Positions 1 to 11,832 of a stretch of DNA of 64,000 bases are shown here, one piece after another. Below the pieces are notes generated by a model, which ran no database searches, was not told the origin of the DNA, and saw only the letters and a program-made list of their open reading frames with translations. This DNA comes from Rhodanobacter sp. C05. GTDB lineage: Bacteria; Pseudomonadota; Gammaproteobacteria; Xanthomonadales; Rhodanobacteraceae. How positions within the stretch are numbered: the stretch's first letter is position 1; each line of letters starts with the position of its first letter. The DNA lies in assembly GCF_002001165.1 (NCBI RefSeq), contig NZ_MUNQ01000013.1, forward strand, positions 52,434 to 116,433, given 5' to 3'. Both the position numbers and the translations under genes were made by a program.

Positions 1-146
1 AAAGCTTTACCCCCTCCCAACCTCCTCCTACTTGCGGGGGGGGGAACAGTCAAGGCTATGGGAGGAGGCGCGCTCTGCCACTTGGCATTAAACTGCCCCG
101 CTGCTGCACCAGACGCAGCAGCTGCCCCAGCTGAAAGGCTTTCCCC

Positions 147-863
147 ATGCCGCAACTTTCCGTCGTCGTCCCCGTCTTCAACGAACGCGACAACATTCCG
201 CCGTTGCTCGCCGAAATCGCTGCTGCGCTGCGCGGCAAGGTCGATTACGAAGTCATCTACATCGATGACGATTCCAGCGACGACAGCCGTGCCGTGCTGG
301 CTGCGCAAAAGGTCGCGCATCCCGAGCTGCGCGTGCTGCACCACGTCACCCGCAGTGGGCAGAGCACGGCGGTGTGGAACGGCGTGCGTGCGGCGCAGTC
401 GCCGTGGATCGCCACGCTGGATGGTGACGGCCAGAACGACCCGGCCGACATTCCCAACCTGCTCGCCGCGCGCGACAAGGCTGCCGCCGAGACACGGCTG
501 TTTGCCGGCTGGCGTACCACCCGCCGCGACAGCTTCAACAAGCGCATCTCCTCGAAGATCGCCAACGCGGTGCGCTCGCGCATGCTCAGGGACGCCACGC
601 CGGATACCGGTTGCGGGCTGAAGCTGTTCGAGCGCGAGGTGTTCCTGCGCCTGCCCTACTTCGACCACATGCATCGTTATCTGCCAGCACTGGTCAAACG
701 CGCCGGCTTCCAGAGCCAGAGCGTGCCGGTCAGCCATCGCCCGCGCACGGCTGGCGTGTCCAAGTACGGCATGCTGGATCGGCTCTGGGTCGGCCTGGCC
801 GACCTGCGTGGCGTGGCGTGGCTGATGCGGCGCGGCAAGGTGACCAGGGTCGAAGAACTCTGA
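147..863 (+). CDS. Family 2 glycosyltransferase (dolichyl/undecaprenyl-phosphate sugar transferase type)
   Basis: 238 residues. It opens with the GT2 nucleotide-sugar fold (LSVVVPVFNERDNI, residues 4-17), has an acidic EVIYIDDDSSDD segment and a DxD-like DGDGQNDP metal/nucleotide motif near residues 93-100. The C-terminal third resembles ArnC/DPM1-like enzymes, which move a sugar from a nucleotide donor to a polyprenyl phosphate at the inner face of the cytoplasmic membrane. No transmembrane helix is evident, so this is the soluble catalytic form. ATG start at 147. Acceptor and sugar cannot be read from the sequence, and partner genes would lie left of the window. Confidence 0.88.
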   Translation: MPQLSVVVPVFNERDNIPPLLAEIAAALRGKVDYEVIYIDDDSSDDSRAVLAAQKVAHPELRVLHHVTRSGQSTAVWNGVRAAQSPWIATLDGDGQNDPADIPNLLAARDKAAAETRLFAGWRTTRRDSFNKRISSKIANAVRSRMLRDATPDTGCGLKLFEREVFLRLPYFDHMHRYLPALVKRAGFQSQSVPVSHRPRTAGVSKYGMLDRLWVGLADLRGVAWLMRRGKVTRVEEL

Positions 864-927
864 TCCGGATCACGCCGGGCTGATCCGGCCGTCGTATGCT
901 GGGAATCTTCCGTTCGGGAGATCGCCC

Positions 928-1296
928 GTGAGCATTGCCGTCAAACGTGTCTACGAACCGGCCGCGAAAGCCGATGGGTATCGCGTGCTGGTCGATAGGC
1001 TGTGGCCACGTGGGTTGAAGAAGGAAGACGTGTCGCTGGATCAATGGGCGAAGGAGCTGGCGCCCTCCACCGCATTGCGCCAGTGGTTTGGGCATGAACC
1101 GGCACGCTGGGACGGCTTTCGCCATCGCTACGCCACCGAGCTGGATGCTGCGGCCGAGCACTGGCGGCCGCTGGCCGAGCGTGCGGCACGGCATGTGGTC
1201 ACCCTGCTCTACGGCGCGCGCGATGAGGAGCACAACAACGCGGTGGCGTTGAAGTCTTATCTGGAAAACTGGTTGCGCACGCACGGCCCGCGTTGA
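928..1296 (+). CDS. DUF488 (YeaO-like) family protein
   Basis: 122 residues with the family signature VLVDRLWPRGLKKE near residues 22-35, followed by the Trp-rich LRQWFGHEPARWDGF segment. The GTG start at 928 is preceded by a CGGGAG ribosome-binding site. DUF488 proteins are small cytosolic proteins without an established reaction. It lies 64 bases behind the glycosyltransferase on the same strand and converges on the patatin gene that ends at 1321. Family membership is clear; function is unknown. Confidence 0.85.
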   Translation: MSIAVKRVYEPAAKADGYRVLVDRLWPRGLKKEDVSLDQWAKELAPSTALRQWFGHEPARWDGFRHRYATELDAAAEHWRPLAERAARHVVTLLYGARDEEHNNAVALKSYLENWLRTHGPR

Positions 1297-1320
1297 CGCA
1301 GCTGAATTCGGAGAAAGCGT

Positions 1321-2271
1321 TCAGGGCTGGCGCTGTGGTGTCGCCGCTTTCGACCAGTGCGCCAGCGCCTCGCGCGTCTGCGCGCGACCACGTTCGATCA
1401 GTTCGCGGGCGCGGTAGAACTCATACGCAGTCGATACGTTGCGCGGCAGCTGGATCAGCAGATCCGGCTCGTAGGCAGCCAGGCGCAAGCGAGAGAGGTT
1501 CGCCTGCATCAGGTCCATCGACTGATTGAGCAGATCCCAGGCGCCGGGCTCGCGTGGCTTGCCTTCGCTGTGCGGCAGCAGTCGGCCGAAGAATTCGCCG
1601 AGGCGGTGGCGGTAACTGGTCTCGTCGACGGGATCATCGGCTGGAGTCACCACGGACGCCAGCTCCGCCGGACCATCCATGCTGACGGCGAACAGGTAGT
1701 CGGCTGGGTCGCGGATCAGCGGCGTGACCGGCACGGGATTGAGCAAGGCGCCGTCAAGCAGGCGGCGCTCGCCAATCGTGTAAGGCCGGAACACTGTTGG
1801 AATCGAGATCGAGGCGCGGATCGCGTCGAATAGCGAGCCGCGGGTCAGCCACACTTCGCGTTCGCGATCGAGATCGGTGGCGACCGCGGTAAAAGCGAGC
1901 GGCAGTTCCTCGATGCAGACGTCACCGATCATTTCGCGCAGCGTGCCGATGATCCGCTCGCCCTTGATCAGGCCGCCGCCGGAGAACGTCCAGTCGAGCA
2001 GCTTGAACACGTCGAGCCTGGCCAGCGTGCAGACCCAGTCGCGATAGACATCGAGCTTGCCCATCGCATATACGCCACCGATCAAGGCGCCCATCGAGGT
2101 GCCGGCAATCGCGGTGATCTGGAATCCCTGCGCCTCGATCTCTTCGATCACGCCGATATGCGCCAGGCCCTTCGCACCACCGGCACCGAGCGCCAGCGCG
2201 ATGGTGGGCTTGCGCGGTACCACGGCATCGGCCGGTGCCGCGCTGGGATCGGCGATATCGGTGTGACTCAT
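1321..2271 (-). CDS. Patatin-like phospholipase, RssA type
   Basis: 316 residues. The patatin domain begins near residue 23 with the glycine-rich oxyanion loop GAGGAKG (29-35), the serine-nucleophile motif GTSMG (57-61) and a DGALLNPVPV catalytic-Asp segment around residue 193. These Ser-Asp dyad hydrolases release fatty acids from phospholipids; RssA is the E. coli relative. There is no signal peptide, so it should act in the cytoplasm or at the inner membrane face. It follows the WYL regulator by 13 bases on the same strand and is probably co-transcribed with it, so the regulator may control it. Physiological substrate unknown. Confidence 0.9.
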   Translation of the reverse strand: MSHTDIADPSAAPADAVVPRKPTIALALGAGGAKGLAHIGVIEEIEAQGFQITAIAGTSMGALIGGVYAMGKLDVYRDWVCTLARLDVFKLLDWTFSGGGLIKGERIIGTLREMIGDVCIEELPLAFTAVATDLDREREVWLTRGSLFDAIRASISIPTVFRPYTIGERRLLDGALLNPVPVTPLIRDPADYLFAVSMDGPAELASVVTPADDPVDETSYRHRLGEFFGRLLPHSEGKPREPGAWDLLNQSMDLMQANLSRLRLAAYEPDLLIQLPRNVSTAYEFYRARELIERGRAQTREALAHWSKAATPQRQP

Positions 2272-2284
2272 CGCGGCGCCTCGC

Positions 2285-3268
2285 TCATGCCTGCGATTGC
2301 TGGTAACCGCCCAGTGCCAGCTGCAACATGATCTTCATTTCCTCGCGCAACGGCAGCGGCGCCGTGACCTCTGCATCCGGGCCGTACTTCAGCACGTCCA
2401 TCAGCAGCTCCCTGGAGTTGGAGTAGGGCACCTTCAATTCGTAGCGGCCATCGGGCAGCCATTCGCCCTTCTGCTGCGAATGCCAGTGTTCGTCGGCAAC
2501 CCAGCGTGCGGCGTGCGAGGAGAAGCGAATGGTTGCCCACGCTTTGGGCTTGCCGGCGAAAATGCCGTAGCTGGAGGCGAGCAGTTCGTTGAGATCGCCT
2601 TCCGCGACATCGGTGGCCGCGGCATCCAGCGCATGCGCTTCGGCGATGCGATCCACCGCGAAGCTGCGCAATGCCTCGCGGTCGTGATCCCACACGTCCA
2701 GATACCAGTTGTCGCGGTAATGGGTCAGCCGTTGCGGCGATACGGTGCGGTGGCTGTCGATATTGGTGGTGCGTGCGCGGTAGCGGAAACGCAGCTGCTT
2801 CCGCTCCAGCACTGCGCCGGCGGCAATGCGGAATACTTGCTGGTCGAGCTTGCGCTCGCCCCAAGGGATTACCCGGATGCGTTCGATCGGCAATGCCTTG
2901 CCACTGCCCTGATCGGACAGTAGCCCCTCGATGCGCGCCTTGAACGGAGCCAGTGCACCGGCCAGCACGCCGGGACCGGAGCGGCTGATCAGCTCGTTCA
3001 GGGCCAGCAGCGCGGACAGCTCGTCGGAGGTCAGCCACAGTCCTGGCAATTCGAAGCGTTCGCCCTCGCCGACCTCGTAGCGGAACGCGGCCTGGTCACC
3101 ACCGGCGCTTTCGATGGGTGCGCGCAATGCATCGCGCAGAAACGCGATGTCGCGATACAGCGTGGCGCGCGAGCACTCCAGTTCACCGAGCAGGCGCGAC
3201 AGCGGAACCGGGTAGTGCGCTGATTTCAGCAGGCGGTGCAGGGTCAGTATGCGTTCGTAACGATCCAT
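2285..3268 (-). CDS. YafY-type transcriptional regulator with HTH and WYL domains
   Basis: 327 residues. An N-terminal winged helix-turn-helix (residues 1-55, DRYERILTLHRLLKSAHYPV then ECSRATLYRDIAFL) is followed by a WYL ligand-sensing domain (about 140-215, with NWYLDVWDHDREALRSFAVDRI) and a WCX-type C-terminal extension. WYL regulators bind small ligands or nucleic acid and often control DNA-damage or defence genes, but nothing here identifies the ligand. The gene stands first in a two-gene unit with the RssA-like patatin. The upstream gap of about 270 bases to the DUF481 gene would hold both promoters. Confidence 0.9.
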   Translation of the reverse strand: MDRYERILTLHRLLKSAHYPVPLSRLLGELECSRATLYRDIAFLRDALRAPIESAGGDQAAFRYEVGEGERFELPGLWLTSDELSALLALNELISRSGPGVLAGALAPFKARIEGLLSDQGSGKALPIERIRVIPWGERKLDQQVFRIAAGAVLERKQLRFRYRARTTNIDSHRTVSPQRLTHYRDNWYLDVWDHDREALRSFAVDRIAEAHALDAAATDVAEGDLNELLASSYGIFAGKPKAWATIRFSSHAARWVADEHWHSQQKGEWLPDGRYELKVPYSNSRELLMDVLKYGPDAEVTAPLPLREEMKIMLQLALGGYQQSQA

Positions 3269-3540
3269 GGATTCGGCGGCATATCGTGGGGAAGGGCGTT
3301 ATGTAGCATGGTGGCGAGCCGTGGTGGCCGCAAGCCGTGCATTGCGCCACAAGTATTGGGCTGTCGTGTGTGTGCATCGCTGGTGCCGGAACAATGCTTG
3401 CATCGAGCACACTGCCAATGGCGTTGCCGACCAAGCTGAAATCACAGAACAGCCTGAACCGCGCCGCCAAGCGTTCATTGGGTGTTCAAGCCAAATCGTT
3501 AAGGTACGCATCACTATTAATTAACAAATGGACTGCCCCG

Positions 3541-4356
3541 ATGAAAAAGACCTTGATCGCCGGCCTGCTGCTGACGGCTCTCACGACCTTTGCCGTGCAG
3601 GCCCAGGACAGCACCAATGCCAGCACCGCCAGCAACAATGGTGGCTGGACCGGTTCCGGCGAGTTCGGCTTCGCCTCTGCCACCGGCAACACGCGTTCGC
3701 AGAACATCAACGCCAAGCTTGGTCTGAGCCAGGAAAACGATCAGTGGAAGAACAACTTCTTCCTCGACGCGCTGCGTACCAAGAGCCAGCTTAAGGTGGT
3801 CGACACCTCCGGCAATACAATCAACGAATTCAATACCACTGCGAACCGTTATGACACCGGCGCCTCGGTCGGCTACAAGTTCGATCAGCGCAGCTACATT
3901 GTCGGTGCCGCCCGTTATGAGCACGACGAATTCGGCGCCAACCTGTGGCAGGGCGTGATTTCGCTCGGTTACGGCTACATCGCCCTGAAGGACGAGCGCA
4001 ACGAGCTGTCGTTCGAAATCGGTCCGGGTTACAAGGAATACCGCCCGGCCAACGTCGACGTGCTGGTGGGCGGCGTGCTGGTGCCACAGCAGCAGTCGAC
4101 CCTGAATGAAGTGGTTGCCCGTGGTCTGGTCAACTACAAGCTGAAGATCTCGGACAACACCTCGTTCGAGGATACGTTCCTGATGGAAGCGGGCTCGAAG
4201 AACACCTACCTGCAGAACGATGCCGGCCTGGCGGTCAGCATGACCAAGAAGCTGGCGCTGAAGGTGGGTTTCGAGGTGCGCCACAACAGCGACGTGCTGC
4301 CGGGCATCAAGAAGATGGATACGCTGGCCACCACCAACCTGGTCTACAGCTTCTGA
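3541..4356 (+). CDS. DUF481 outer-membrane beta-barrel protein (YdiY-like)
   Basis: 271 residues. A clear Sec signal peptide (MKKTLIAGLLLTALTTFAVQAQ, cleavage after about residue 21) fixes the start at 3541; an in-frame extension to 3337 has no signal character. The mature part is rich in alternating aromatic and polar residues (GWTGSGEFGFASATGNTRS, then repeated amphipathic strands) and ends in LVYSF, a C-terminal Phe typical of barrels inserted by the Bam machinery. DUF481 proteins such as YdiY are induced by acid or salt in some species, but their role is not established. A rho-independent terminator follows. Confidence 0.88.
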   Translation: MKKTLIAGLLLTALTTFAVQAQDSTNASTASNNGGWTGSGEFGFASATGNTRSQNINAKLGLSQENDQWKNNFFLDALRTKSQLKVVDTSGNTINEFNTTANRYDTGASVGYKFDQRSYIVGAARYEHDEFGANLWQGVISLGYGYIALKDERNELSFEIGPGYKEYRPANVDVLVGGVLVPQQQSTLNEVVARGLVNYKLKISDNTSFEDTFLMEAGSKNTYLQNDAGLAVSMTKKLALKVGFEVRHNSDVLPGIKKMDTLATTNLVYSF

Positions 4357-4385
4357 GTTGATCCAGCCCAAGGCTGATCACATCG

Positions 4386-4420
4386 ACGGCCCTCCCGCGC
4401 ATGCGGCAGGGCCGTTTTCT
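4386..4420 (+). terminator. Rho-independent terminator of the DUF481 gene
   Basis: ACGGCCCT-CCCGC, a GCAT loop and GCGG-C-AGGGCCGT form a GC-rich hairpin followed by TTTTCTT. The U tract is on the plus strand only. It ends the DUF481 transcript and sits 15 bases before the convergent hemC stop. Confidence 0.8.
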
Positions 4421-4434
4421 TCATGGTGTCCGGT

Positions 4435-5352
4435 TCAGAGGCCGAGCAGCTTGTCGGCGCCTTGCGCCAGCAGGGTCGCGGCCACCTGCTGGCCCAGCGC
4501 GATCGCCTGATCGCCTGCGCTGCTGGCCTCGGCATGCAACAGCCGGCCGTTTGTCGCATCGCCGACCATGCCACGCAGATGCAGGCCGTGTTCGCCCAGC
4601 ACGCACCAGGCACCGACCGGCACCGTGCAACTGCCACCCAATGCCTGGTTCATCGCCCGCTCGGCACTGATCGTCAGTCGGGTGTCGGCATCGTCCAGCG
4701 CAGCCAGCAGGGCAAGTACAGCGGGCTGGTTGTCGCGTGCCTCGATCGCAATCGCCGCCTGGCCGGGCGCCGGCAGCCAGTCCGGCGCGGCCAGCCGGGC
4801 ACGGATGCGTGCAGCCAGTCCGAGCCGTTCCAGTCCGGCGCAGGCCAGCACGATGGCGTCGTAGTGGCCGGCATCGAGCTTGCCCAACCGGGTGCCGACA
4901 TTGCCGCGCAGGTCGAGCAGTACCAGGTCCGGCCGCAACGCGCGCAGTTGCGCCTGCCGCCGCAGGGACGAAGTGCCGACCCGTGCGCCATGGGGCAGCG
5001 CGTCGAGATCCGTGTAGTCATTACTGACAAACGCATCGGCCGCATCTGCGCGCGGCAGGATCGCCGGCAACACGAAACCCGGCTCCAGCTGGGTCGGCAC
5101 GTCCTTCAGCGAATGCACCGCCAGATCGGCACGGCCTTCCAGCATCGCCACCTCGAGTTCCTTCAGGAACAGTCCCTTGCCGCCGATCGTCGCCAGTGGC
5201 TGATCGAGGATCTCGTCGCCGCGTGTGCTCATCGGCACCAGTTCCACGGTCAGTCCCGAATGCGCCGCACGCAGCAGGGCGGCGACGTGCTCGGCCTGCC
5301 ATAGCGCCAGCGCGCTCTTGCGGGTGGCAATACGCAGGGTGGGGGGATTCAT
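4435..5352 (-). CDS. hemC: Porphobilinogen deaminase (hydroxymethylbilane synthase)
   Basis: 305 residues, the usual family length. The enzyme joins four porphobilinogen units into hydroxymethylbilane in tetrapyrrole biosynthesis. Seen: the N-terminal [18 protein letters not shown], the active-site segment [20 protein letters not shown], and GGSCTVP, whose Cys242 is the attachment point of the dipyrromethane cofactor. The start at 5352 ([13 protein letters not shown]) fits the family; the in-frame extension upstream does not. It is divergent from the Bax-inhibitor-like gene and has no hem neighbours in this window. Confidence 0.96.
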   Translation of the reverse strand: MNPPTLRIATRKSALALWQAEHVAALLRAAHSGLTVELVPMSTRGDEILDQPLATIGGKGLFLKELEVAMLEGRADLAVHSLKDVPTQLEPGFVLPAILPRADAADAFVSNDYTDLDALPHGARVGTSSLRRQAQLRALRPDLVLLDLRGNVGTRLGKLDAGHYDAIVLACAGLERLGLAARIRARLAAPDWLPAPGQAAIAIEARDNQPAVLALLAALDDADTRLTISAERAMNQALGGSCTVPVGAWCVLGEHGLHLRGMVGDATNGRLLHAEASSAGDQAIALGQQVAATLLAQGADKLLGL

Positions 5353-5497
5353 TGGAACTCCGCGACATTCGAGATGGTCGCATTGTCGCGTAGTTTCCGC
5401 GTAGCAGTGCAGCGACATGCGCGGCGTATCGGCGCAGCATCGCTGTCAAGCCGGTAGCGGGACGGCTACGATGGTGGGCATCTCATGGGAGACGAAC

Positions 5498-6253
5498 ATG
5501 CAAAGCGGCAATCCGGCACTCAACAAGAACACCTTCCTCGATGCGGCCAGCGGTGCAGTCGTTTCGCGCGGCGACGAGGCGATGACGCTGAATGGCACGG
5601 TCAACAAGACCGGTTTGCTGCTGATCCTGGTGCTGGTCGGCGCGATGTACAGCTGGAGTCAGTTCAGCGGCCCGGCCAGCATGCCGGCGATGTTCCCGCT
5701 GGTGCTCGGTGGTGCGATCGGCGGTTTGATCCTGGCCCTGATCACCTCGTTCAAGAAGACCTGGGCGCCTATCACCGCACCACTGTATGCGCTGGTGGAA
5801 GGTGTCTTCATCGGCGCGCTGTCGGCGATCTTCGAGATGCGCTATCCGGGCATCGTGATCCAGGCGGTGGGGCTGACCTTCGGCACCATGGCCGCGCTGC
5901 TGCTGGCCTATCGCAGTGGACTGATCCGGGTCACCGAGAAATTCAAGCTAGGTATCGTCGCTGCCACCGGTGGCGTGATGCTGCTGTACCTGGCGAATTT
6001 CGCGATGGGCTTCTTCGGCCATTCGATGGGCTTCATCAACGGCCATAGCGGTATCGGTATCGCATTCAGTGTGGTCGTGGTGGTGATCGCCGCACTGAAC
6101 CTGGTACTCGACTTCGACTTCATCGAATCCGGCGTCAACGCCGGCGCACCGAAGTACATGGAATGGTATGGCGCGTTCGCGCTGGTAGTCACCCTGGTCT
6201 GGCTGTACCTGGAACTGCTGCGGCTGCTGTCGAAGCTTCAGTCGCGCAACTAA
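5498..6253 (+). CDS. Bax inhibitor-1/YccA family membrane protein
   Basis: 251 residues from the ATG at 5498, preceded by GGGAG. The N-terminus (MQSGNPALNKNTF) is soluble; from residue 41 there are about seven hydrophobic segments, ending with YGAFALVVTLVWLYLELLRLL. This is the bacterial BI-1-like (TMBIM) group, of which some members conduct calcium in a pH-dependent way. In bacteria the role is unsettled. It is a single-gene unit converging on tkt, with a hairpin between the two. Confidence 0.88.
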   Translation: MQSGNPALNKNTFLDAASGAVVSRGDEAMTLNGTVNKTGLLLILVLVGAMYSWSQFSGPASMPAMFPLVLGGAIGGLILALITSFKKTWAPITAPLYALVEGVFIGALSAIFEMRYPGIVIQAVGLTFGTMAALLLAYRSGLIRVTEKFKLGIVAATGGVMLLYLANFAMGFFGHSMGFINGHSGIGIAFSVVVVVIAALNLVLDFDFIESGVNAGAPKYMEWYGAFALVVTLVWLYLELLRLLSKLQSRN

Positions 6254-6263
6254 GCATGCCGCT

Positions 6264-6287
6264 GCCGCCGAGGTCGCCCTCGGCGGC
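6264..6287. terminator. Perfect hairpin between convergent genes
   Basis: GCCGCCGAGG and CCTCGGCGGC pair over 10 bp around a TCGC loop, exactly between the BI-1-like stop (6253) and the tkt stop (6294). There is no U tract on either strand, so it may only stabilise or separate the two 3' ends rather than act as a classical terminator. Confidence 0.45.
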
Positions 6288-6293
6288 GATGGG

Positions 6294-8342
6294 TTACCGT
6301 GCCAGCAGCGCCTTCGCCCGCGTAACCACGTTGTCCACCGTGAAGCCGTACTCACGCAGCAACACGCTGGCCGGCGCGGAGGCGCCGAAGCGGTTGACGC
6401 CGAGCATGTCGCCCTTTGCGCCAACGTAGCGATCCCAGCCCTGCGAGACGCCCAGCTCCACAGCGAGTCGTGCGGAGACATTCGGCGGCAGCACCTGATC
6501 GCGGTAGCTCTGCGGCTGCGCATCGAACAATTCCCAACTTGGCATCGACACGCAGCGCACCGCGACGCCTTCGGCCTGCAGCTGGTCGGCAGCGGCGAGG
6601 ATCAGGGCGACTTCGGAACCGCTGGCGAGCAGGATCAACGTGGGCTTGCCGTCCTTCGCGTCGCTCAGCACATAGGCGCCCTGTCGCACGCCGTCGGCAC
6701 TGGCGTAGCGCGTGCGGTCGAGCGTGGGGAGATCCTGTCGGGTCAGCGCCAGCAATACCGGATGCTTCTCCGATTGCGCCGCCACCTTCCACGCCTCTGC
6801 GGTTTCATTCGCGTCGGCGGGACGGATCACGGTGAGGTTGGGGATGGCGCGCAGGCTGGCCAGCTGTTCCACCGGTTCATGCGTGGGGCCGTCCTCGCCT
6901 ACCGCGATGCTGTCGTGGGTGAACACGTGCACCACGTGCACGCCCATCAGCGCGGCGAGGCGGATCGCCGGGCGCATGTAGTCGGAGAAGATCAGGAAGG
7001 TCGAGCCGTACGGCAGGAAGCCGCCGTGCACGGCCAGCCCATTGCTGATCGCGCCCATCGCGTGCTCACGCACGCCGAAATGCAGGTTGCGGCCGGCATA
7101 GCTCCAGCCGGCGCTATCGGAACCTTGCGTATCTTGTCCCGGCGTAGGAGCCGGGTTGAAGTCGCCGAACCCTTTCAGATTGGTATGCGTCGAGGAGTCG
7201 AGGTCGGCGGAACCGCCAAACAGCGCAGGTAGTTTCGCTGCAAGCGCATTCATCACCTTGCCGCTGGCGACGCGGGTGGCGAGGCCCTTGGCATCGGCGG
7301 GGAACACGGGAATGTCCGCGTCCCAGCCTGCCGGTAGTTCACCGCGCAGGCGACCCTGCAATTCTTTCGCAAGATCGGGGAACGCCTTGGCATAGGCGTC
7401 CAGACGTCCATTCCATTCGGCTTCCGCCTTGGCGCCCTGTTCGAGTGCCTCGCGGAAATGTGCCAGCGCGGGCTCCGGTTCCAGGAAATCGGGTTCGAGC
7501 GGCCAGCCGAGGTTCTGCTTGGTCTTCTTCGTATCCTCGACACCGAGCGGCGAACCATGCGCCTTGAAACTGTCCTGCTCGGGCGAACCGAAACCGATAT
7601 GCGTGCGCACCAGGATCAGCGACGGCCGCGCAGTGTCGGCGCGGGCGGCGTCCAGCGCGGCGCTGATCGCATCCACATCATTGCCGTCGGCCACGTGGAT
7701 GATCTGCCAGCCATAGGCCTCGAAGCGCTTCGCGCGATCCTCGGAAAACGTGATGTCTGTGCCGGCGGCGAGAGTGACGTAGTTGTCGTCGTACAGGCAG
7801 ACCAACTTGCCCAGTTTCAGATGCCCGGCCAGCGAGGCGGCTTCGCTGGCGACGCCTTCCATCAGGTCGCCATCGCTGACGATCGCCCAGGTGCGGTGAT
7901 CGATCACGTCATGGCCATCGCGGTTGTAACGCGCAGCCAGATGCGCCTCGCCGATCGCCATGCCGACTGCATTCGCCAGGCCCTGGCCGAGCGGCCCGGT
8001 GGTCACTTCGACACCGGACGTGTGGCCGTATTCGGGATGTCCCGGTGTCTTGCTGCCCCACTGGCGGAACTGCTTGAGGTCGTCCAGCGACAGCGCGTAA
8101 CCGGTGACGTGCAGCAGGCTGTACAGCAGGGCCGAGCCGTGGCCGGCGGAAAGCACGAAGCGGTCGCGGTCGGGCCAGTGCGGATTCGCCGGGTGATGCT
8201 TCAGCTGCTTGGTCCACAACGTGTACGCCATCGGCGCGGCACCGAGTGGCAGCCCGGGATGGCCGCTGTTGGCCTTCTGCACCATGTCCACCGACAGGAA
8301 GCGAAGTGTGTTGATGCATTGCTGGTCGAGTGCGCTGGACAT
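6294..8342 (-). CDS. tkt: Transketolase
   Basis: 682 residues. The thiamine-diphosphate enzyme of the non-oxidative pentose phosphate pathway, moving two-carbon ketol units between sugar phosphates. Seen: [21 protein letters not shown], the TPP/metal motif SDGDLMEG...YDDN, the pyrimidine-domain [19 protein letters not shown], and a C-terminal domain ending [11 protein letters not shown]. The start at 8342 ([20 protein letters not shown]) matches the family; upstream in-frame codons lie in the pgm gap. It is the last gene of the zwf-HAD-tal-pgi-pgm-tkt operon, 37 bases behind pgm. Confidence 0.96.
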   Translation of the reverse strand: MSSALDQQCINTLRFLSVDMVQKANSGHPGLPLGAAPMAYTLWTKQLKHHPANPHWPDRDRFVLSAGHGSALLYSLLHVTGYALSLDDLKQFRQWGSKTPGHPEYGHTSGVEVTTGPLGQGLANAVGMAIGEAHLAARYNRDGHDVIDHRTWAIVSDGDLMEGVASEAASLAGHLKLGKLVCLYDDNYVTLAAGTDITFSEDRAKRFEAYGWQIIHVADGNDVDAISAALDAARADTARPSLILVRTHIGFGSPEQDSFKAHGSPLGVEDTKKTKQNLGWPLEPDFLEPEPALAHFREALEQGAKAEAEWNGRLDAYAKAFPDLAKELQGRLRGELPAGWDADIPVFPADAKGLATRVASGKVMNALAAKLPALFGGSADLDSSTHTNLKGFGDFNPAPTPGQDTQGSDSAGWSYAGRNLHFGVREHAMGAISNGLAVHGGFLPYGSTFLIFSDYMRPAIRLAALMGVHVVHVFTHDSIAVGEDGPTHEPVEQLASLRAIPNLTVIRPADANETAEAWKVAAQSEKHPVLLALTRQDLPTLDRTRYASADGVRQGAYVLSDAKDGKPTLILLASGSEVALILAAADQLQAEGVAVRCVSMPSWELFDAQPQSYRDQVLPPNVSARLAVELGVSQGWDRYVGAKGDMLGVNRFGASAPASVLLREYGFTVDNVVTRAKALLAR

Positions 8343-8379
8343 GGTGGTTCCCTGGATGACGTAAGGTGGAAAGCGTGGC

Positions 8380-10026
8380 TCAGGCGAGCGCGGCGTCGAC
8401 GATCTTCTGTGCTTCGGCGAGCAGGCTCTGCAGATGGTCCGGGCTCTTGAAGCTTTCCGCGTAGATCTTGTAGATCGCTTCGGTGCCGGACGGTCGCGCG
8501 GCGAACCAGCCGCTGGCGGCGACAACCTTGATGCCGCCGATCGCGGCGCCGTTGCCGGGTGCCTTGTCGAGCACCTGTTCGATCTTCTCGCCGGCCAGCT
8601 GGTCGCTCTTCAGTTGATCGGGTGAGAGCTTGGCCAGCTTCGCCTGTTGCGCCGGGGTGGCGGCCGCGTCGACACGGTCGGCGAACGGTTTGCCGAGATC
8701 CCGGGTCAGCTGCGCGTACAGCTCGCCCGGATCCCTGCCCTCGCGCGCGGTGATCTCGGCCGACAGCAAGGCCGGCACCAGGCCGTCCTTGTCGGTGGTC
8801 CATACCGAGCCGTCGTGGCGCAGCAGCGACGCGCCGGCGCTTTCCTCGCAACCGAAGCCGAGCGAGCCATCGAACAGGCCATCGGAAAACCACTTGAAGC
8901 CGACCGGCACTTCATACAGCTTGCGACCGAGCCGCTTCGCCACGCGATCAATCAGTGCCGTGCTGACCACGGTCTTGCCGATCGCGGCATTGGCGTTCCA
9001 TTGCGGCCGGTGCTTGAACAGGTAGTCGATCAGCACGGACAGGTAGTGGTTAGGCACCATCAGGCCGCTGCTGCGGGTGACGATGCCGTGGCGGTCGTGG
9101 TCGGTATCGCAGGCGAACGCGACGTCGTATTGGTCCTTCAGGCCAATCAGCCGCTGCATCGCGTACTTCGACGACGGGTCCATGCGGATCTTGCCGTCCC
9201 AGTCCACTGTCATGAAGGCGAACTGCGGATCGACCACGTCGCTGACCACGGTGAGGTCGAGCTTGTAGTGCTCGGCAATCGGCGCCCAGTAGTGTACGCC
9301 GGCACCGCCCAGTGGATCGACGCCCATGTGCACGCCGGCGCTGCGGATCACATCGAAGTCGATGATATTGGCGAGATCAGCGACGTAATGGTTGAGGTAA
9401 TCGTGTTCGTGTGTCGTGGCGGCCTTGCGCGCCTGCGCGAACGGCATGCGCTTCACGTCCTTCAGGCCACCTTCGAGCAAGGCATTCGCGCGATTCTGCA
9501 CCCAGTTGGTAATGTCGGTGTCGGCCGGACCGCCATTCGTCGGGTTGTACTTGAAGCCGCCGTTGTCCGGCGGGTTGTGCGATGGCGTGATCACGATACC
9601 GTCGGCGAGGCCGCTGGTGCGACCCTTGTTGTACACCAGGATCGCGTGCGAGATTGCCGGCGTCGGGGTGAACTCACCACCGGTGGCGATCATCGTTTCG
9701 ACACCGTTCGCCGCCAGCACTTCCAGCGCATTCTCGAACGCGGGTTGCGATAGCGCATGGGTATCGAAGCCGATGAACAGCGGACCATCGATGCCCTTGC
9801 TCTTGCGGTACTCGCAGATCGCCTGGCTGATCGCCAGGATGTGCCACTCGTTGAAGCTGCGATCGAACGAGCTGCCGCGATGGCCGGAGGTGCCGAAGGC
9901 GACGCGTTGCGCGGGTACCGACGGATCGGGTTTCAGGTCGCTGTAGGCGGCCAGCAGCTTGGGGATATCGACCAGGATCGACGTCGGTGCCGGTTTGCCG
10001 GCAAGTGGACTGATTTGCTGACTCAT
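8380..10026 (-). CDS. pgm: Phosphoglucomutase, alpha-D-glucose specific
   Basis: 548 residues, close to E. coli Pgm (about 546). It interconverts glucose 1-phosphate and glucose 6-phosphate. Visible: the phosphoserine loop [16 protein letters not shown], the Mg-binding CDTDHDRHG, the sugar-binding [11 protein letters not shown], and the C-terminal phosphate-binding [18 protein letters not shown]. It links the pentose phosphate operon to glycogen, nucleotide-sugar and glucan synthesis. Note a second hexose-phosphate mutase, algC, at 53053. A REP pair separates it from the upstream pgi. Confidence 0.95.
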   Translation of the reverse strand: MSQQISPLAGKPAPTSILVDIPKLLAAYSDLKPDPSVPAQRVAFGTSGHRGSSFDRSFNEWHILAISQAICEYRKSKGIDGPLFIGFDTHALSQPAFENALEVLAANGVETMIATGGEFTPTPAISHAILVYNKGRTSGLADGIVITPSHNPPDNGGFKYNPTNGGPADTDITNWVQNRANALLEGGLKDVKRMPFAQARKAATTHEHDYLNHYVADLANIIDFDVIRSAGVHMGVDPLGGAGVHYWAPIAEHYKLDLTVVSDVVDPQFAFMTVDWDGKIRMDPSSKYAMQRLIGLKDQYDVAFACDTDHDRHGIVTRSSGLMVPNHYLSVLIDYLFKHRPQWNANAAIGKTVVSTALIDRVAKRLGRKLYEVPVGFKWFSDGLFDGSLGFGCEESAGASLLRHDGSVWTTDKDGLVPALLSAEITAREGRDPGELYAQLTRDLGKPFADRVDAAATPAQQAKLAKLSPDQLKSDQLAGEKIEQVLDKAPGNGAAIGGIKVVAASGWFAARPSGTEAIYKIYAESFKSPDHLQSLLAEAQKIVDAALA

Positions 10027-10051
10027 GTGACCTCGAATGACTTGTTTTTGC

Positions 10052-10127
10052 CGTCATCCCGGCGAAAGCCGGGATCCATGTTGCTATGGCGCAAGGCCAA
10101 TGGATTCCGGCTTTCGCCGGAATGACG
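10052..10127. repeat. REP/BIME-type inverted pair between pgi and pgm
   Basis: The 27-base arm at 10052-10078 (core CCCGGCGAAAGCCGGG) is repeated in inverted orientation at 10101-10127 (core CCGGCTTTCGCCGG) with two mismatches, which compensate each other within the small hairpin. Each arm is itself a hairpin with a GAAA or TTTC loop. This is the architecture of bacterial interspersed mosaic elements built from REP sequences. Inside an operon such elements often stabilise upstream mRNA or reduce read-through. Confidence 0.85.
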
Positions 10128-10167
10128 CCATTTGGAAATTTTCAGCGAAGCCATCACTTGGTCCGAG

Positions 10168-11828
<1,661 letters not shown>

Positions 11829-11832
<4 letters not shown>

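Noticed and set aside
3337..3540. N-terminal extension of the DUF481 protein
   Set aside because: It would place the signal peptide in the middle of the protein; the ATG at 3541 begins a normal signal peptide.
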